Made by a program: the position numbers and the translations under genes
In this document: piece by piece, positions 20,732-32,388 of the stretch
How the letters are laid out: every line of letters begins with the position of its first letter
Numbering within the stretch: the stretch's first letter is position 1
DNA from: Xylogone sp. PMI_703
Lineage: Eukaryota > Ascomycota > Leotiomycetes
Assembly (NCBI GenBank): GCA_021399445.1
Contig: JAJTUQ010000001.1
Coordinates: 4,898,001 to 4,962,000, forward strand
Direction of reading: 5' to 3'
DNA length: 64,000 bases
The notes under the pieces: model-generated
Databases searched by the model: none
What the model was told of the DNA's origin: nothing
The model's input: only the letters and a program-made list of their open reading frames with translations

Positions 20732-22387
20732 ATGTCTTCCATCTACAATTTAGAACCTCAACCCACTGCATCCTGTATCTTACACACCACTGCTGGAGAC
20801 CTCTCCGTGGAGCTATGGGCTCAACAAACTCCTCTCACATGTCGCAACTTCCTTCAACATTGTCTCGATGGCTATTACGACAACACTATCTTTCATCGAT
20901 TGGTCCCAGGGTTTATTCTGCAAGGAGGTGATCCCACAGGAACCGGGTCCGGTGGCGAATCGATCTACGATGGCGGCGCGTTCAGTGAGTCTCGTGAAGA
21001 GCACGGCATATGGCCGATGGAGGAGCGCAGGGGAAAGAATGCTGGACCTCATGGTATAGGCTTCAAAGATGAGTTTCACAGCAGACTGCGGTTTAATAGG
21101 AGGGGCTTGCTAGCAATGGCAAACGAAGGGCCGGACACGAATGGAAGCCAATTCTTCTTCACGTTGGGGAATACGCCAGAGTTACAGGGCAAAAATACGT
21201 TATTTGGCAGAGTGGAAGGCGACACGATATATAACCTAGCGAAAATGGGTGAGGCAGAGGTGGATGGTGAGAGACCTGTGTATCCTGTGAAAATTACAAG
21301 TGTGGAAATTTTGGTGAACCCGTTCAAAGATATGGTACGACGCGTTCGAACTGCTGCGCTAGAAACAAAGGAGAGAGTGCCCGAGAAAAAGAAAAAGCGA
21401 AAAGCTGGGAAGCAATTGTTAAGCTTTGGCGGAGATGACGAAGACGGGGAAGATATTGCGCCAGTGTTAAAGAAAACTAAGTTCGACACTAGAATCGTTA
21501 TGGATGCGGATGACGCTTCTGTCGAAACCGTGCCGATGAATGACGTTCTGCCATCGGCTTCAGAAGAAACGATGTCCAAAACGAAAATCACGAAAGAATC
21601 GAGGCGTTCTCGGGCCAGGTCAGCATCCGTGGAATCATCACCCGAGCGAGTTATCACCAAAACTATTCCCAGCCGCCCAGCTAAAATCGAGATGAGAGAT
21701 GTATCTTCCTCCCCGGAGCCACAAGTCGAGAAGATATCTACGCTACTTGATCGCACCAATGCGCAAATCGCGGAGTTAAAGGCGTCAATGAAGCGGAATA
21801 TTCAACCCGTTCCAGTGAAAGAAAAGAAAAAGAGTGCCCTGGAGTCCATGATACCTGAAACTTCCATAAGGGGGAGAAAGAGGGGCGCGGCCAATTCGTC
21901 TTCTAAGGACGATCAGATGGCGTTGAATTTACTAAAGGCCTTCCGGTCAAAGCTTGAACACGCGGGACCAGAAGCGGAAGTCCCAACTGGGACCTCTGAA
22001 GCACAAGACATGGAAGAGAAAGGAGCTGCGGGAGAAGATGATGAGGAAGCGGCCCTCTGCGACCTACATTTCATTGCAAACTGCCAGTCGTGTCAAAAGT
22101 GGGATGCGCAACAAGCAAAGGAGGAAGAGGATGACAGCAATGATTCCAGCTGGATGTCGCACGCTCTGTCGTTCAAGGTCGACAAACTGGGGAAGGACCT
22201 TAGCTACCGGAAGAAGGCAGAGGAGGAATTGGTTGTTATTGACCCGCGAGAGAAGGCCAGGACCTTGAAGGAGGAGAAGAGGGCGCAACGAGAGGCGCGC
22301 AGTGGAGGATCTGGGAGGGCGTGGGACCAGGCGCGGAATGAGAAGCTGGCACGGGCGTCAGCACTTGCAGGAAGAGGCGCAAAGTGA
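20732..22387 (+). CDS. CWC27: Spliceosomal cyclophilin-like protein Cwc27
   Basis: Cyclophilin-fold protein that joins the spliceosome around activation. The open frame encodes 551 aa: an N-terminal cyclophilin domain (about residues 12-205), then a long charged tail with a coiled region (STLLDRTNAQIAELKASMKR) and a conserved C-terminal block (CDLHFIANCQSCQKWD). Domain motifs include TIFHRLVPGFILQGGDPTGT, RLRFNRRGLLAMANEG and NGSQFFFTLGNTPELQGKNT. In the last motif the tryptophan of active cyclophilins (Trp121 in CypA) is Glu150 here, as in human CWC27, so prolyl isomerase activity is expected to be weak or absent. Codons from 20985 to 21059 add 25 residues between DGGAF and FKDEFHS where relatives have none. 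That segment starts with GTGAGT, ends in TATAG and may be an in-frame intron, leaving 526 aa. Confidence 0.9.
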   Translation: MSSIYNLEPQPTASCILHTTAGDLSVELWAQQTPLTCRNFLQHCLDGYYDNTIFHRLVPGFILQGGDPTGTGSGGESIYDGGAFSESREEHGIWPMEERRGKNAGPHGIGFKDEFHSRLRFNRRGLLAMANEGPDTNGSQFFFTLGNTPELQGKNTLFGRVEGDTIYNLAKMGEAEVDGERPVYPVKITSVEILVNPFKDMVRRVRTAALETKERVPEKKKKRKAGKQLLSFGGDDEDGEDIAPVLKKTKFDTRIVMDADDASVETVPMNDVLPSASEETMSKTKITKESRRSRARSASVESSPERVITKTIPSRPAKIEMRDVSSSPEPQVEKISTLLDRTNAQIAELKASMKRNIQPVPVKEKKKSALESMIPETSIRGRKRGAANSSSKDDQMALNLLKAFRSKLEHAGPEAEVPTGTSEAQDMEEKGAAGEDDEEAALCDLHFIANCQSCQKWDAQQAKEEEDDSNDSSWMSHALSFKVDKLGKDLSYRKKAEEELVVIDPREKARTLKEEKRAQREARSGGSGRAWDQARNEKLARASALAGRGAK

Positions 22388-23865
22388 TCATGATGTAATT
22401 GCAAATCCAACACAGTACAATGGCACAATACAATACCAACAGGGACACCCCATCGAGATTTCGCTGTTGTCGCTGCGGCGTCGCGCGCAATGAGATTCTG
22501 GCGACTGCTTTTGTGAGAAATACGAGAGGTTCCAACCCGACCGTAGAATAGCGCGATGCACGGCACTCTACCTGGGCAAGAGCACATACCGCTTCCAATG
22601 TAGATGGGGAATATAAATTACTATACAACAAGAGGAAATGACAGTCCGGTGCCAATGCGGGTCCACATTATTTTCTAGCCCTTTCTAGGTACGGAGTATG
22701 CACATGTCGGCTGATGTTGATGTCGTTGGATGTTGATGTCGTTGATGTTGTCGATGCTGTTGTTGTCATTGCTGAACCCATTCACTCCAGAGAAGAATCC
22801 GTGGTCATGTGAGATTGAAATCGTACTGTACCGCGGGAAAGTAGTGTACGTTGTAACGGGCGAGTCCGAGGAGCCCACCCGGTTGCGGGATTGCCCATTT
22901 ATTTAGACTTATGGAATGTGAGGGAGCAAGGGGAGACGCAGATGATACCTCATGGAGCAGCATGCATGCGGGTCTTGTGGTGGGTGCCAGCCAGCTAACG
23001 GAGATTCCTCCATGAGGTTCTTATCTTTTCCATCGCAGCGGGGACAAGGCTGAAGCCTCGGCAGGATAAGGCGGTTACAGCTCCCAGCCTTGCCGACCGG
23101 TGGTTTTGCTCCGCAGCAGCGTCCATTGGCGCGCTAACCGAGGGGCATCTGTAGCTAAGCAACCCAACTTCGACTCGCTGACGTCGAAAAAAGGCAAGGG
23201 ACTTATTGTGGTGATCGGCTCATTCGCGGCGCCCTCGCAACAGAGCTCTCTCGGTGCTGGAATTTGACTGTGTACGTGTTCAGACAGTTATCTGGAGCAG
23301 ATCCTCCCACGAACATCTTCTTTACTTGGGGTTCTGGCGCATCAGGCCCCTCTTATTATTGTCTGCCAGAAGAGCCTCTTCGCACTGCCGAACACGCAGC
23401 CATCTGAATCGCGGTGCTGCAACCTTCCGCAACACTCCGCATTGTCAACTCAGAGCACTCCTTTGGCCTCTGCCAGTTTCAGGGCTTTGTCTGGAACAAT
23501 AGAATCTCTAATAGAACGTTTATACAGTGCTCTAATGACTCACGATCGATGCTCGTTTCTGCTCTTTCAGAAGTTCTAGCCACTTATACCCCAGCTTCTC
23601 CCGGAACTTTTACTCCTCCTCCAGCCACTCAAATTTTGCGCTGGCTGGCCTCTCACTCTACCACCACTCAGGATCTTCTCTGAATTGTATTCTCTCTCTT
23701 GCGATTTTCGCCTGGAGCGAAAGGTGGTTCCCCCGAAGCGGCTAAGAAGTCTGGAGGCAGCCTCGAGGCGCCCAGGCACAACGCTGCCCTCACCTTACTA
23801 GGGTCCTCTCCTTCGAGCCTCAGCGCACCTCGTCCCCACCAGCAATCACTTCGTATCTCAGTCTT
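22388..23865. other. Gene-free stretch between Cwc27 and the heat-shock factor
   Basis: About 1.5 kb holding the Cwc27 3' UTR and the promoter and pyrimidine-rich 5' leader of the HSF gene. It includes a TACGGAGTA motif at 22690-22698 and a 16-bp tandem duplication. Short open frames show no domains. Confidence 0.6.
22713..22744. repeat. Perfect tandem duplication of a 16-bp unit
   Basis: GATGTTGATGTCGTTG occurs twice back to back, followed by further GTTGAT-like triplets to about 22770. It is a small minisatellite in an intergenic region. Confidence 0.85.
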
Positions 23866-26135
23866 ATGCCTCCTCCCAACACCAGAAAACGTCCTGCTCC
23901 TGGCTCAGTCCCTACTGTTCAACCTCCGCCAATGCAACCGACATTCAGCGCTCCAAATCAGATTACCAACGACCAGCTCCTGCAATGGGGTCAAGGTCCT
24001 GGTGCTGATGCGACTGGATATGCCGACCCAAATGCCTACAGCATGAACAATGTTGCTCCTGGCATGCCTGGTGTGCAGTACCAGCCGACGGTCCCTCCAA
24101 CTTCAACACAGCTGGCGCGGCGTCCCATGACTCGCCAACTTGTTACCGCACCGCGAAATGCCTTCGATAATCCAATTGATCCTTGGGGACAGTTTGGGGA
24201 AGAATCGCTTCTGGACACCCAGAACATGAACGGCCTCATGGAAGAGAGTGACAACATCGAGTTGCTGGAGGAGAGGGCGGCGGCTGCGAAGAGAGATGCA
24301 CAGTCAAAACGCAAGCAAATCCCACCATTTGTCCAGAAGCTGAGCAGGTAAGTTTTACCCTTTTTTTTTAACCTTTGCTCCATTTAGATACCAGGGTTTC
24401 TAACTTCTGTCTTCTCGTCCATAGTTTTCTCGATGAATCAAAGAACACTGATCTTATTCGATGGTCCGATAAGGGCGATTCGTTTATCGTGCTTGATGAA
24501 GATGAGTTCGCAAAGACCTTGATACCTGAGCTCTTCAAGCACAATAACTACGCTTCATTTGTGCGGCAGCTGAATATGTATGGTTTTCACAAGCGAGTTG
24601 GGCTCTCAGACAATTCTATGAAAGCCAGTGAACGAAAAAACAAAAGTCCTAGCGAGTACTACAATCCGTACTTCAAGCGCGGATATCCTAATCTGCTCTG
24701 GTTAATCAACAAGCCCAAGGGCGGCTCTTCGCAGAAGAAGTCCAAAGGAACCAAGATCAAGAACGAAGAAGGGGAGGTAGAGAGCGAGGATGAGAATAAG
24801 GAAGGAGTCGACGAATCGTACGGTCACCAAGGGTACAATAATTCCATCCAATCCGTTCCTCGCGCTATCTCTGCAGCACCGGAAGCCGGCCCCCTCCAAC
24901 GACGAGAGATCGCGATCGTCCAAAGTCAGCTTGCAGAAATTCAGAAGCAGCAGAGCGCGATATCAAATGCAATTTCCCGCCTTCGAAAAGATCACAACCA
25001 GCTTTACCAACAAGCCGTGGCATTTCAAACCTTGCACGATAGACATGAAAGCTCCATCAATGCGATTCTCACTTTCCTCGCAACGGTATACAATAGAAGC
25101 CTCGATGGCCAGGGTCCCCAGAACATCGCCCAAATGTTCGCCAACGTCATCCCGCAGGATCAGCAACATCACCAGCATCACCAACACTCTCAAGGCAACG
25201 TAGTCGATATAGGCGATGTGAGCAATCAGCAACATGCCGTTCCTGGTAGCCCTGGCCCTCACCGAAGACAGCGCTTGCTTCTCGGTCCAGCTCCAAGTTC
25301 AGATGGAAGAGCAACCACCTTGTCACCCGCCGATACGACTCAAACCTCCCAATACACGAACCCGAAATCTTCGACAGTAGAAGAATTATTTGATCCACCC
25401 ACTGACAAAACGCAAATCAAAATGGAACTTGACCAGCGCCCTCAACAAACCATGATGAACATTATCAATAACAACAACGCCAGAAGACCTGGAGCCGCTA
25501 ATGGTATTGAGTTTCCCGAAATGCTTTCCCGATATGAGCACGCAAATGGCAAGGGCCCGTTGACGTCAGAACAACGCAATAATATGCTCAATCTCATCGC
25601 GAATAGTACATCCACCCCTGGTAGCAACAATGCACTTGTCAGCCCTACTCCACCACAACATCCTAACCTTGAAGATCTTGCATATACACAAGCCGAGTTG
25701 GATGAACTGATACGGCTTCAACAAGCACAAGATGAGAGTATTAGCAAAGTACAGGATATGATCATTCCATTAAGTCCCTCTGGCCAAATCCCCGGCCTCA
25801 CAGATAGCGTTCACTCTTATTTCCCCGACGGCAACACACCTTCTCCAGGAGCAAACATAGATCTGGACCAGTTCCTTGATTCGGGCGCATACTACAATAA
25901 TACCGACCCTAACGACTTTAATTACAGCAACTTCACTGATGGTAACGTTGGACAAGTTGATTCAAAATTTGACTTACACTCGAATGGTATTGCGGATGAG
26001 GTTGCCGGAAGGATTACCGACGCTACAGCAAGCAGCAAAGGCACTACCCCAACCCCAGAACCCAGTATTGAGGAAGCCTCATCTACCAGCGCTAGTGGAC
26101 GTGCAACACCCGTAAAGCGGAGAAGAAAAGCGTAA
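23866..26135 (+). CDS. HSF1: Heat-shock transcription factor (HSF-type DNA-binding domain)
   Basis: Nuclear transcription factor that binds heat-shock elements (arrays of nGAAn). Two exons (23866-24347 and 24425-26135) separated by a 77-nt intron with a CTAAC branch point give 730 aa. The winged-helix HSF domain spans about residues 150-260 and is split by the intron: IPPFVQKLS joins SFLDESKNTDLIRW, followed by SFVRQLNMYGFHKRV, the recognition helix block, and YFKRGYPNLLWLINKPKG. An HR-A/B-type trimerisation coiled coil follows at about residues 319-389 (REIAIVQSQLAEIQKQQSAI, then SSINAILTFLATVYNRSLDG). The rest is a low-complexity activation region with a short His-rich run, ending in a basic tail (PVKRRRKA). 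The long N-terminal extension before the DNA-binding domain is as in fungal Hsf1. The start is the first ATG of exon 1. Confidence 0.93.
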
Positions 26136-27512
26136 TTTGTATTTTGCTCGGCTTTTTACAGAAAAGAACACGAAAGGCTTGTGGTTTTAACGGCTGTTTT
26201 CTAACGAAACTTAGGATGGGCAGGAGTTGTTGGCACATAGGGATTTGGGAAAAGGTCACCAATCCATACCCGGTGTTTTAGAGATGGGGTCGACATCGCT
26301 GCTTAAAAGAGAAGAAAAAAATACAATCTTATGACGGCGTGGGAATTTCATGTGTCCACTTTTCATTGACTTTTCTGATTCTAATTGTCATCACCTTTCC
26401 TCGTCTGATTTTCTATGACAAAACAGGACCCTACACCCGGTATTAATGGTAAATACATGGCATGTTGGCGGTATTTTGCTGGCGTTTTCGTCCAACTGAA
26501 ACCTTCGAGGCGTGGGAAGTGGTGTGCTCTCCTTTTTTTTATCTTGAAGTGCAGCAGGCGCTCGTTTGTTTCTATTTTTTCCTTTTTCCTCCTCTTTTCT
26601 CCTTTTTCTTCCCTTTTAAGTTGCTCAGGTATCTTGGCCTGACTCTAGTATACGTGTATGAGTCTCGTCAATACCATGCTTAAGTGGAAGATGTATCCTG
26701 CTTGTTGTTACGCAAGAGGGTCCTATGATATGAAGTGAACCGTCCATTTTTGCGGCTGGCCGTATTAAGGAGAAAATGTGATTCAAGAGGATATGACTAG
26801 GCTGCGGTGCAAGATTGATCATAGAGATAGAGATTACTATCTCAGACTAACACAGTTTTTCTAGAATTGAGTCAATATCACACTTGCCGTTGATAGTTGC
26901 AAATGACCTCACCAGTGCTGGTCTATCCTCCTTTCTCTCGACAGGTAGCCCAGGTTAATCAACAGGGCTTTAAAGACTTGCGAAAGCGACTACCTGAGAC
27001 CATGTCTTCATCCTATACTACCCGATACAACTCCTTCCACGAGCAACCCCATTCCATGTCTTCTCCCCTATTACTATATAAGAGCTCACCAATTTCAGCT
27101 ATTATCTAGAAGGTGGGTCAAACATAATGGTTAAACATGTCTACAACACCAACAACCCGCAACTTTGCTGAGAATCCCGCCGAACAAAGAGTGAGACACT
27201 TTCGCGTCACTTGGATTCCAGAATATCATTAAGTTCCAGGAATATCACATCTGATTATTTCTGAGACCAGGTAGACAAAGACCTAACATGAATCAATTAA
27301 TCCCTTTATTATATGAAAGAGTGTTATAGTTGTTAACGAACATCTATATATTGTACCTGCCATCACTCACACGCTCACTACTCACTCAGAACCATTCATT
27401 TCAATCAAAACTCGAGAAGTATAAACACTCAAAACCTATCCCAGAAAACCCTGAACATACACACAATCACACCTCTTCTAGTACACAAAAAAGAAGATAG
27501 ACTAAAAAAGCA
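26136..27512. other. Gene-free stretch downstream of HSF
   Basis: About 1.4 kb with the HSF 3' UTR. It includes a polypyrimidine tract near 26571-26625. The last 150 nt are A/C-rich like a fungal 5' leader for the broken gene at 27513. No other coding signal. Confidence 0.55.
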
Positions 27513-27933
27513 ATGTCAGGCCGATGCCCAGTCTTCCTCCTCGCCCTCCAAAAGGGGCCCATTGCCAAGGAATTCATAGATGAAGCCAAGGTACCCTATC
27601 TCCTCCCTCACACCATAATCATCACCATCCTCTTCTTCTTCTTCCAAGAATCTCCAAAACTCACAAAAAACCACTGTACAGTCCACCGTCTCCAGCGAGA
27701 CGCTGCAGAAATACTTCGATATCCGCAGCAGCTATTGTGATATGGAGAATCCCATATCGAAGAAGGAGATGTAACGCAGGGTCCGGGAGCTGTTCAAGGA
27801 GCACCCGCAGCTCATTGAGAGATTTGAGTCCCTTTACCTGCTCTTACCTCTTGAAGATATGGAGGATAAGGTTGAGAAGAAGGAGAATAATAAGGGAGAT
27901 AGCAAGGGGGAGGGCGAGAATTATGGTGAGTAA
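27513..27933 (+). pseudogene. Broken PAH (paired amphipathic helix, Sin3-like) gene
   Basis: Two exons (27513-27590 and 27649-27933) join in phase across a 58-nt GT..AG intron. The joined frame starts MSGRCPVFLLALQKGPIAKE. It continues through LQKYFDIRSSYCDMENPISK and then meets an in-frame TAA at 27772-27774. Beyond the stop the same frame continues as RRVRELFKEHPQLIERFESL, then YLLLP and an acidic/Lys-rich tail to a second stop at 27931. The sequence on the two sides of the TAA together matches the PAH pattern (helix, linker, RV..LF..HP.LI..F...LP) used by Sin3 for binding repressors. The stop lies inside the domain. The gene is therefore a single-nonsense pseudogene, a truncated 67-aa product, or a readthrough case. 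An A/C-rich leader upstream suggests it may still be transcribed. Confidence 0.6.
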
Positions 27934-29473
27934 AGAGGGATGAAGGTTGAGGGCTATTGAACTTCAAATAGTCGACTTCTTCAGGGCAAATAGATGATGG
28001 GATATCTGAGGGAACATAGACTGCAAGTTCGGTAAAAATATACTCTATTCAATTACAAACCAGACTACTACGTAAGATTGGCCAATATACGTGGGATGCA
28101 AGTCATGAATTATCAAAGCCTAGAAGTTAAACCCCACTTATTTAATGAGACATAGAGCATTCCAGTAAAGTTCATTCTTTGAAAGGATCAATAGATTCCA
28201 CTACAAATAAAACTAGTAGATCCTGATTATTATATCGCTATGGAATGGGAAATTGAATATCATAAAATTGATGCTCTAGACTTCTAAGCACGGGTTGAGG
28301 CATCGGCTTTTAAAATTTCAGGGAAAGGGGATACTATGAACTAAATGGTTAATATATGAGATAGTTGATTTTTATACCATAACCGGAGTGGTATGTTGGT
28401 GGCCCAGTGAATATCACTTCGGCTTGTAGACAGGTTTGGAGATTTAAAACCCGCGATGAGAGAGATGACCAGGTGATGATGATCAAAATATTGAGATTCC
28501 TCACCATTCATCTTTGACTCTTCCCCTCGGCATTCGTTGTGCTTGCATTTATGCATGCTTGTGTACTGTGCTCGAATATTGTTTTACACTGAAGCATACA
28601 TGTTGCCTTCCTCATTGCAACAAAACGTTTGGCTAGAGAAAGCTCAACAAGCAAGCAAGCCTACTGTGTAAATTCTCCCGTAATTCGTATTCTAAGTCGA
28701 CACAGACGTGCAACAAAACTTCGACCAGAGCAGCCTTACAGCCAATTGTATTGCAATTCTGAACTGTCTCTGACATGCAACAAAACTTTTGGCTAAACAA
28801 AGCCAGAAAGGATCACAGCTGCTACTAATGATGTTGTGGAGCCTGAACCACAAGGTGTCAAGCTATTTGTGGCCTCAGGCATGGAAGCCTGCATGAGCAT
28901 AGATTAAGGCGACCCTACGTCAATCGAGCCTTCACAACTATCAATCAACGCCTAAGTCAACCACCTTATGGTTCTATAACAACTAATTCCTCTAGAAAGT
29001 GCTTCAAGTGAGGCCACAGAGATATAAGCTAGGTGATTCCACATCAATATTGCCGCTGAGAGCTGAAAAATGACCATTTTCATGGTCCAAGGCGCTTCCC
29101 GCAGCTGTGGACTGGCTCTCTGATACTGGCAATATTTCCACCATCAAGCTCTCTGGACACCTAGAGAAGTCTCTAGGCTTTTTGTCTAGATGATACCTTC
29201 AGATTCAAGCGTCTACACCATCTCTTGAATCAATATTCACTGCTCCCCCTTCTCCTTCGTTCATATCTTGATCTCTTCACATGTCCCTCTTTTCGCTTAG
29301 TCGGCCTGAAGCGGCTTAGCGCCCAGACTGTCGCATATCTTCGCATACCGACGCGCCTGCAGCACCAAACATCAACATCGTCAACGACCACCTTTCGTTT
29401 CCGCGAGAAATATCCACGATCGAGCAAAAATCATCAACGAAATCCGCAACTCTTCATACGTGATATATCAACA
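27934..29473. other. Gene-free stretch upstream of histone H2A.Z
   Basis: About 1.5 kb. The last 250 nt should be the H2A.Z promoter and 5' leader. Around 28616-28804 there are three diverged copies of a GCAACAAAAC-starting block. No coding region recognised. Confidence 0.55.
28616..28805. repeat. Three diverged copies of a GCAACAAAAC... block
   Basis: GCAACAAAACGTTTGGCTAG at about 28617, GCAACAAAACTTCGACCAGA at about 28710 and GCAACAAAACTTTTGGCTAA at about 28777. Copies one and three share about 25 bp with few changes; the middle copy is more diverged. They may be remnants of a repeat or mobile element. No terminal repeats or coding remnant seen. Confidence 0.45.
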
Positions 29474-30367
29474 ATGGCCGGAGGCAAGGGAAAGTCTGGT
29501 GGAAAGTCTTCAGGTGGCAAGGTCGGCGCCGATGGATCCAAGAAGCAGCAGAGCCACTCCAGCAAGGCTGGTCTTCAGGTTAGTACTGCGCAATTCAGGA
29601 GTCAGGGTCGCGAGAATGCTGGTGTGCTATTTGCATGGGATTTGTGAGAGTTGTGCGAGTGTCAGATGCGAATGCGACAATTCTTCGACCCCGCTAGATC
29701 GCGTCAACCATTCGGCCATTGGACGAGACCCCGCTCTTTGGTCTAAACTGCGCAAATTTTATATCGACATTTTTCATCGGTTCTGGTCTCGAGGATAGGA
29801 TTCTTATCAACTCTCATGGCTCCGGAATGTAGTTTGACACGTGGTGGAGTTGGATTTACAAGCTTCAGACGCGAGCCCAGCCACCCACAGTTCCAGATGC
29901 AAATTTCACTCCAGCATTCGATCCGCCCTTACAGAAGCTCTGAAGATTCTGTGCGCGAATATTTGTACTAATCCATCTATTTACAGTTCCCCTGCGGTCG
30001 TGTCAAGCGTTTCCTCAAGAACAACACCCAGAACAAGATGCGCGTTGGAGCCAAGGCAGCAGTCTATGTTACAGCAGTGCTGGAATACCTCACAGCAGAA
30101 GTACTCGAGCTTGCGGGAGTGAGTCAATTTCCGTCGCCTAAATTACCAGATTGGTTCACGTACTTACTACATTCACAGAATGCCGCAAAGGATCTCAAGG
30201 TCAAGCGTATCACCCCTCGCCACTTACAACTCGCAATCCGTGGAGACGAGGAATTAGATACTCTCATCCGTGCGACTATCGCCTTCGGTGGTGTACTACC
30301 TCACATCAACAGGGCCTTGTTGCTGAAGGTTGAACAAAAGAAGAAGAACAAGGCGATCGAGGCATAG
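29474..30367 (+). CDS. HTZ1: Histone H2A.Z variant
   Basis: Histone variant placed by SWR1-type remodellers at promoter-flanking nucleosomes. Three exons (29474-29578, 29987-30118, 30179-30367) give 141 aa. The Lys/Gly-rich N-terminal tail ([20 protein letters not shown]) is followed by the histone fold: [40 protein letters not shown], then [20 protein letters not shown] and [17 protein letters not shown]. The longer docking-domain spacing and the GDEELDTLI and GGVLPHI motifs mark H2A.Z rather than canonical H2A, which has VLLPKKT-like ends. The first intron is 408 nt, the longest in the window. The start is the ATG preceding AGGKGK; the open frame continues upstream, but that part is not histone. 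Confidence 0.96.
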
Positions 30368-32388
30368 AGAGGCAGCTACTACCTTTTATGTGATGCCCGA
30401 TTTCTGCCCTGATATTCTTTAAATTTGTTCTTGTTTCTTCCGGTGTGTTGGGTACCGAAGGTGTATGGGGGACTTCTGCGTTTATCGCCGCTTTTTCTGT
30501 GAACTTTTTTGTTGTCTTCCTGGGTCTATGGGGTTTTATGAGATGAGATGGATCATATTGTTACTCGTCTCTGTGGGATTTGGTGATGAGTCCAGCTAGG
30601 ATTTGTAATGCTGGTCATGGCCGCTGTATCAGTAGCGTCAATAAAGGATCTTGCCTCCGGGGATGGGTTTCGTGCACTTTTGATATCTTGCGCTTGTCCA
30701 TTCTCTTGAGACCATCACAGTTGAGAATATCCATGTATGGGTAGTACCACGAAAGGGCCTTGGGGCCTAGGAAGAATTATTTTTAATGCTAGTTATGACC
30801 AAAAATTCAAAATCACATTCTCTCGGCGTAATATAATCAACCTTTCCACGCACGCTCTCAAACTAAACAAAGTGTTTTACTCAGAGAGTAAAGAGCACTA
30901 TACAATCGATCAAGTTCATTTCACAAATTATTTTAGCTGTTGGTCTGATTATCATTCTCTTACTCGGTGTTTCCAAACCCAGGTGATGGTACTGGTTTAC
31001 TAAGCTATAACAGCCTTGCCAGACCGAATAATAAATAATTTAGCTTTCTAAAATTTTTTTAAAAAAAATGGTAATCATGCATTATCAGTATGACACTTAA
31101 ATCCTCCAACGTGAACAATAGGAGTTAATCTTCAGTCCACAAGTATGAAGCCAATTGATTTCGTACGTAACAAAATATATAGAATGGATTGCCCGTTCCT
31201 GCATCGCTAGGAAGTTCAATACAGGGCAATAACAGATAGGTCCCGTCCAACAGAATTTAACAATAAGACAGTACTTGTACTTGAGTAACGACTATGAAAG
31301 AAAAGAACACTCGATAATTCCCTTGGATATGTCTGAATGATGTCAATGATGTCATTTCACCTGATGAAGAGAAGGACGTAATTGAATGTGATGAGAACCA
31401 CCCAAACACGAAGTCACATGAGAAGAATAGTCTCTACTCTCTGCTCCGTATTACTTACCTTCTTCCCTCCCCTCCTAAACGATTCAATCACGAGAGAGAG
31501 ATTCATGTAACCACCTCCCTTCCTCCACAAGCAGTGCGTAGCACAGTAAAGCCCATGGCACATCACATGATCTTCCCGGACCCGACAATCCAGATAGTGT
31601 TCAACCGGGGTGTTGCTAAGTTGCTTCGCGGGCATCCAATCCAATTCCCATCTGCACATTCCCCCCTCATTATTCAATACGAAGGAGGGGATGGGGGGAA
31701 TACATCGAGGCATCCTCGACATCGTACATCATGCACATCTACAAGTGCGGTACAGGAGCTACAAGGACAGAAGGGATTTAACAAATGAGCAGCAGCTCTG
31801 GACTCTTTTTGTGCTAACAAAAAAGACGGCGGTGCTGTCACACCTATCGGATCGCTGGAGGGATGGGACGAAGTCGTGAAGCCTTCTTCCCCGGGCGGTT
31901 ACATCTGCTTGGAAGTGAGGCGTGAAGGGCGCGGGGGCTTTTATCCGTGCGGGTCTTGAGTAAGCCCTGAGAGAGTCTGAAGAAGAGCGAAGAGAGTAAG
32001 AGATGAAGACTATGAAGGCTTTCCCCCGTTACTCTTCCTTTCTTTTCCTTGCCTCACATCATCAAGAAGTTCTAGAGCTGGGCCCGGGGATATCTCCATT
32101 TGTATGCGATCTGCTTGCTGTGGTTCACTGGTTGTACTTGTTTTGTGCGCCTCAGCGAGGCTGTTGTGGCTCTTCGTTCTGGACTCTCTTCCGCTATTAA
32201 TAAGTCAAACCCCTCCAATTCTTCACCCATCTTGCGTTAACCTTATCACACTGCTCGTCCAGCTCGCGATGGTCATAGGACTATAGCCCCGGTTGCTGGC
32301 TCTGTACTGTGCCGAAGAGATACATGTGAAGTGATTGCATTGCATGAAAAGAAAAAAAGAAGTCGAAGTCGAGGCAACCCACATACAC

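Noticed and set aside
23560..23620. Heat-shock element in the HSF promoter (TTCAGAAGTTC)
   Set aside because: The TTC/GAA units are spaced by one base instead of two, so it does not fit the nGAAnnTTCn pattern.
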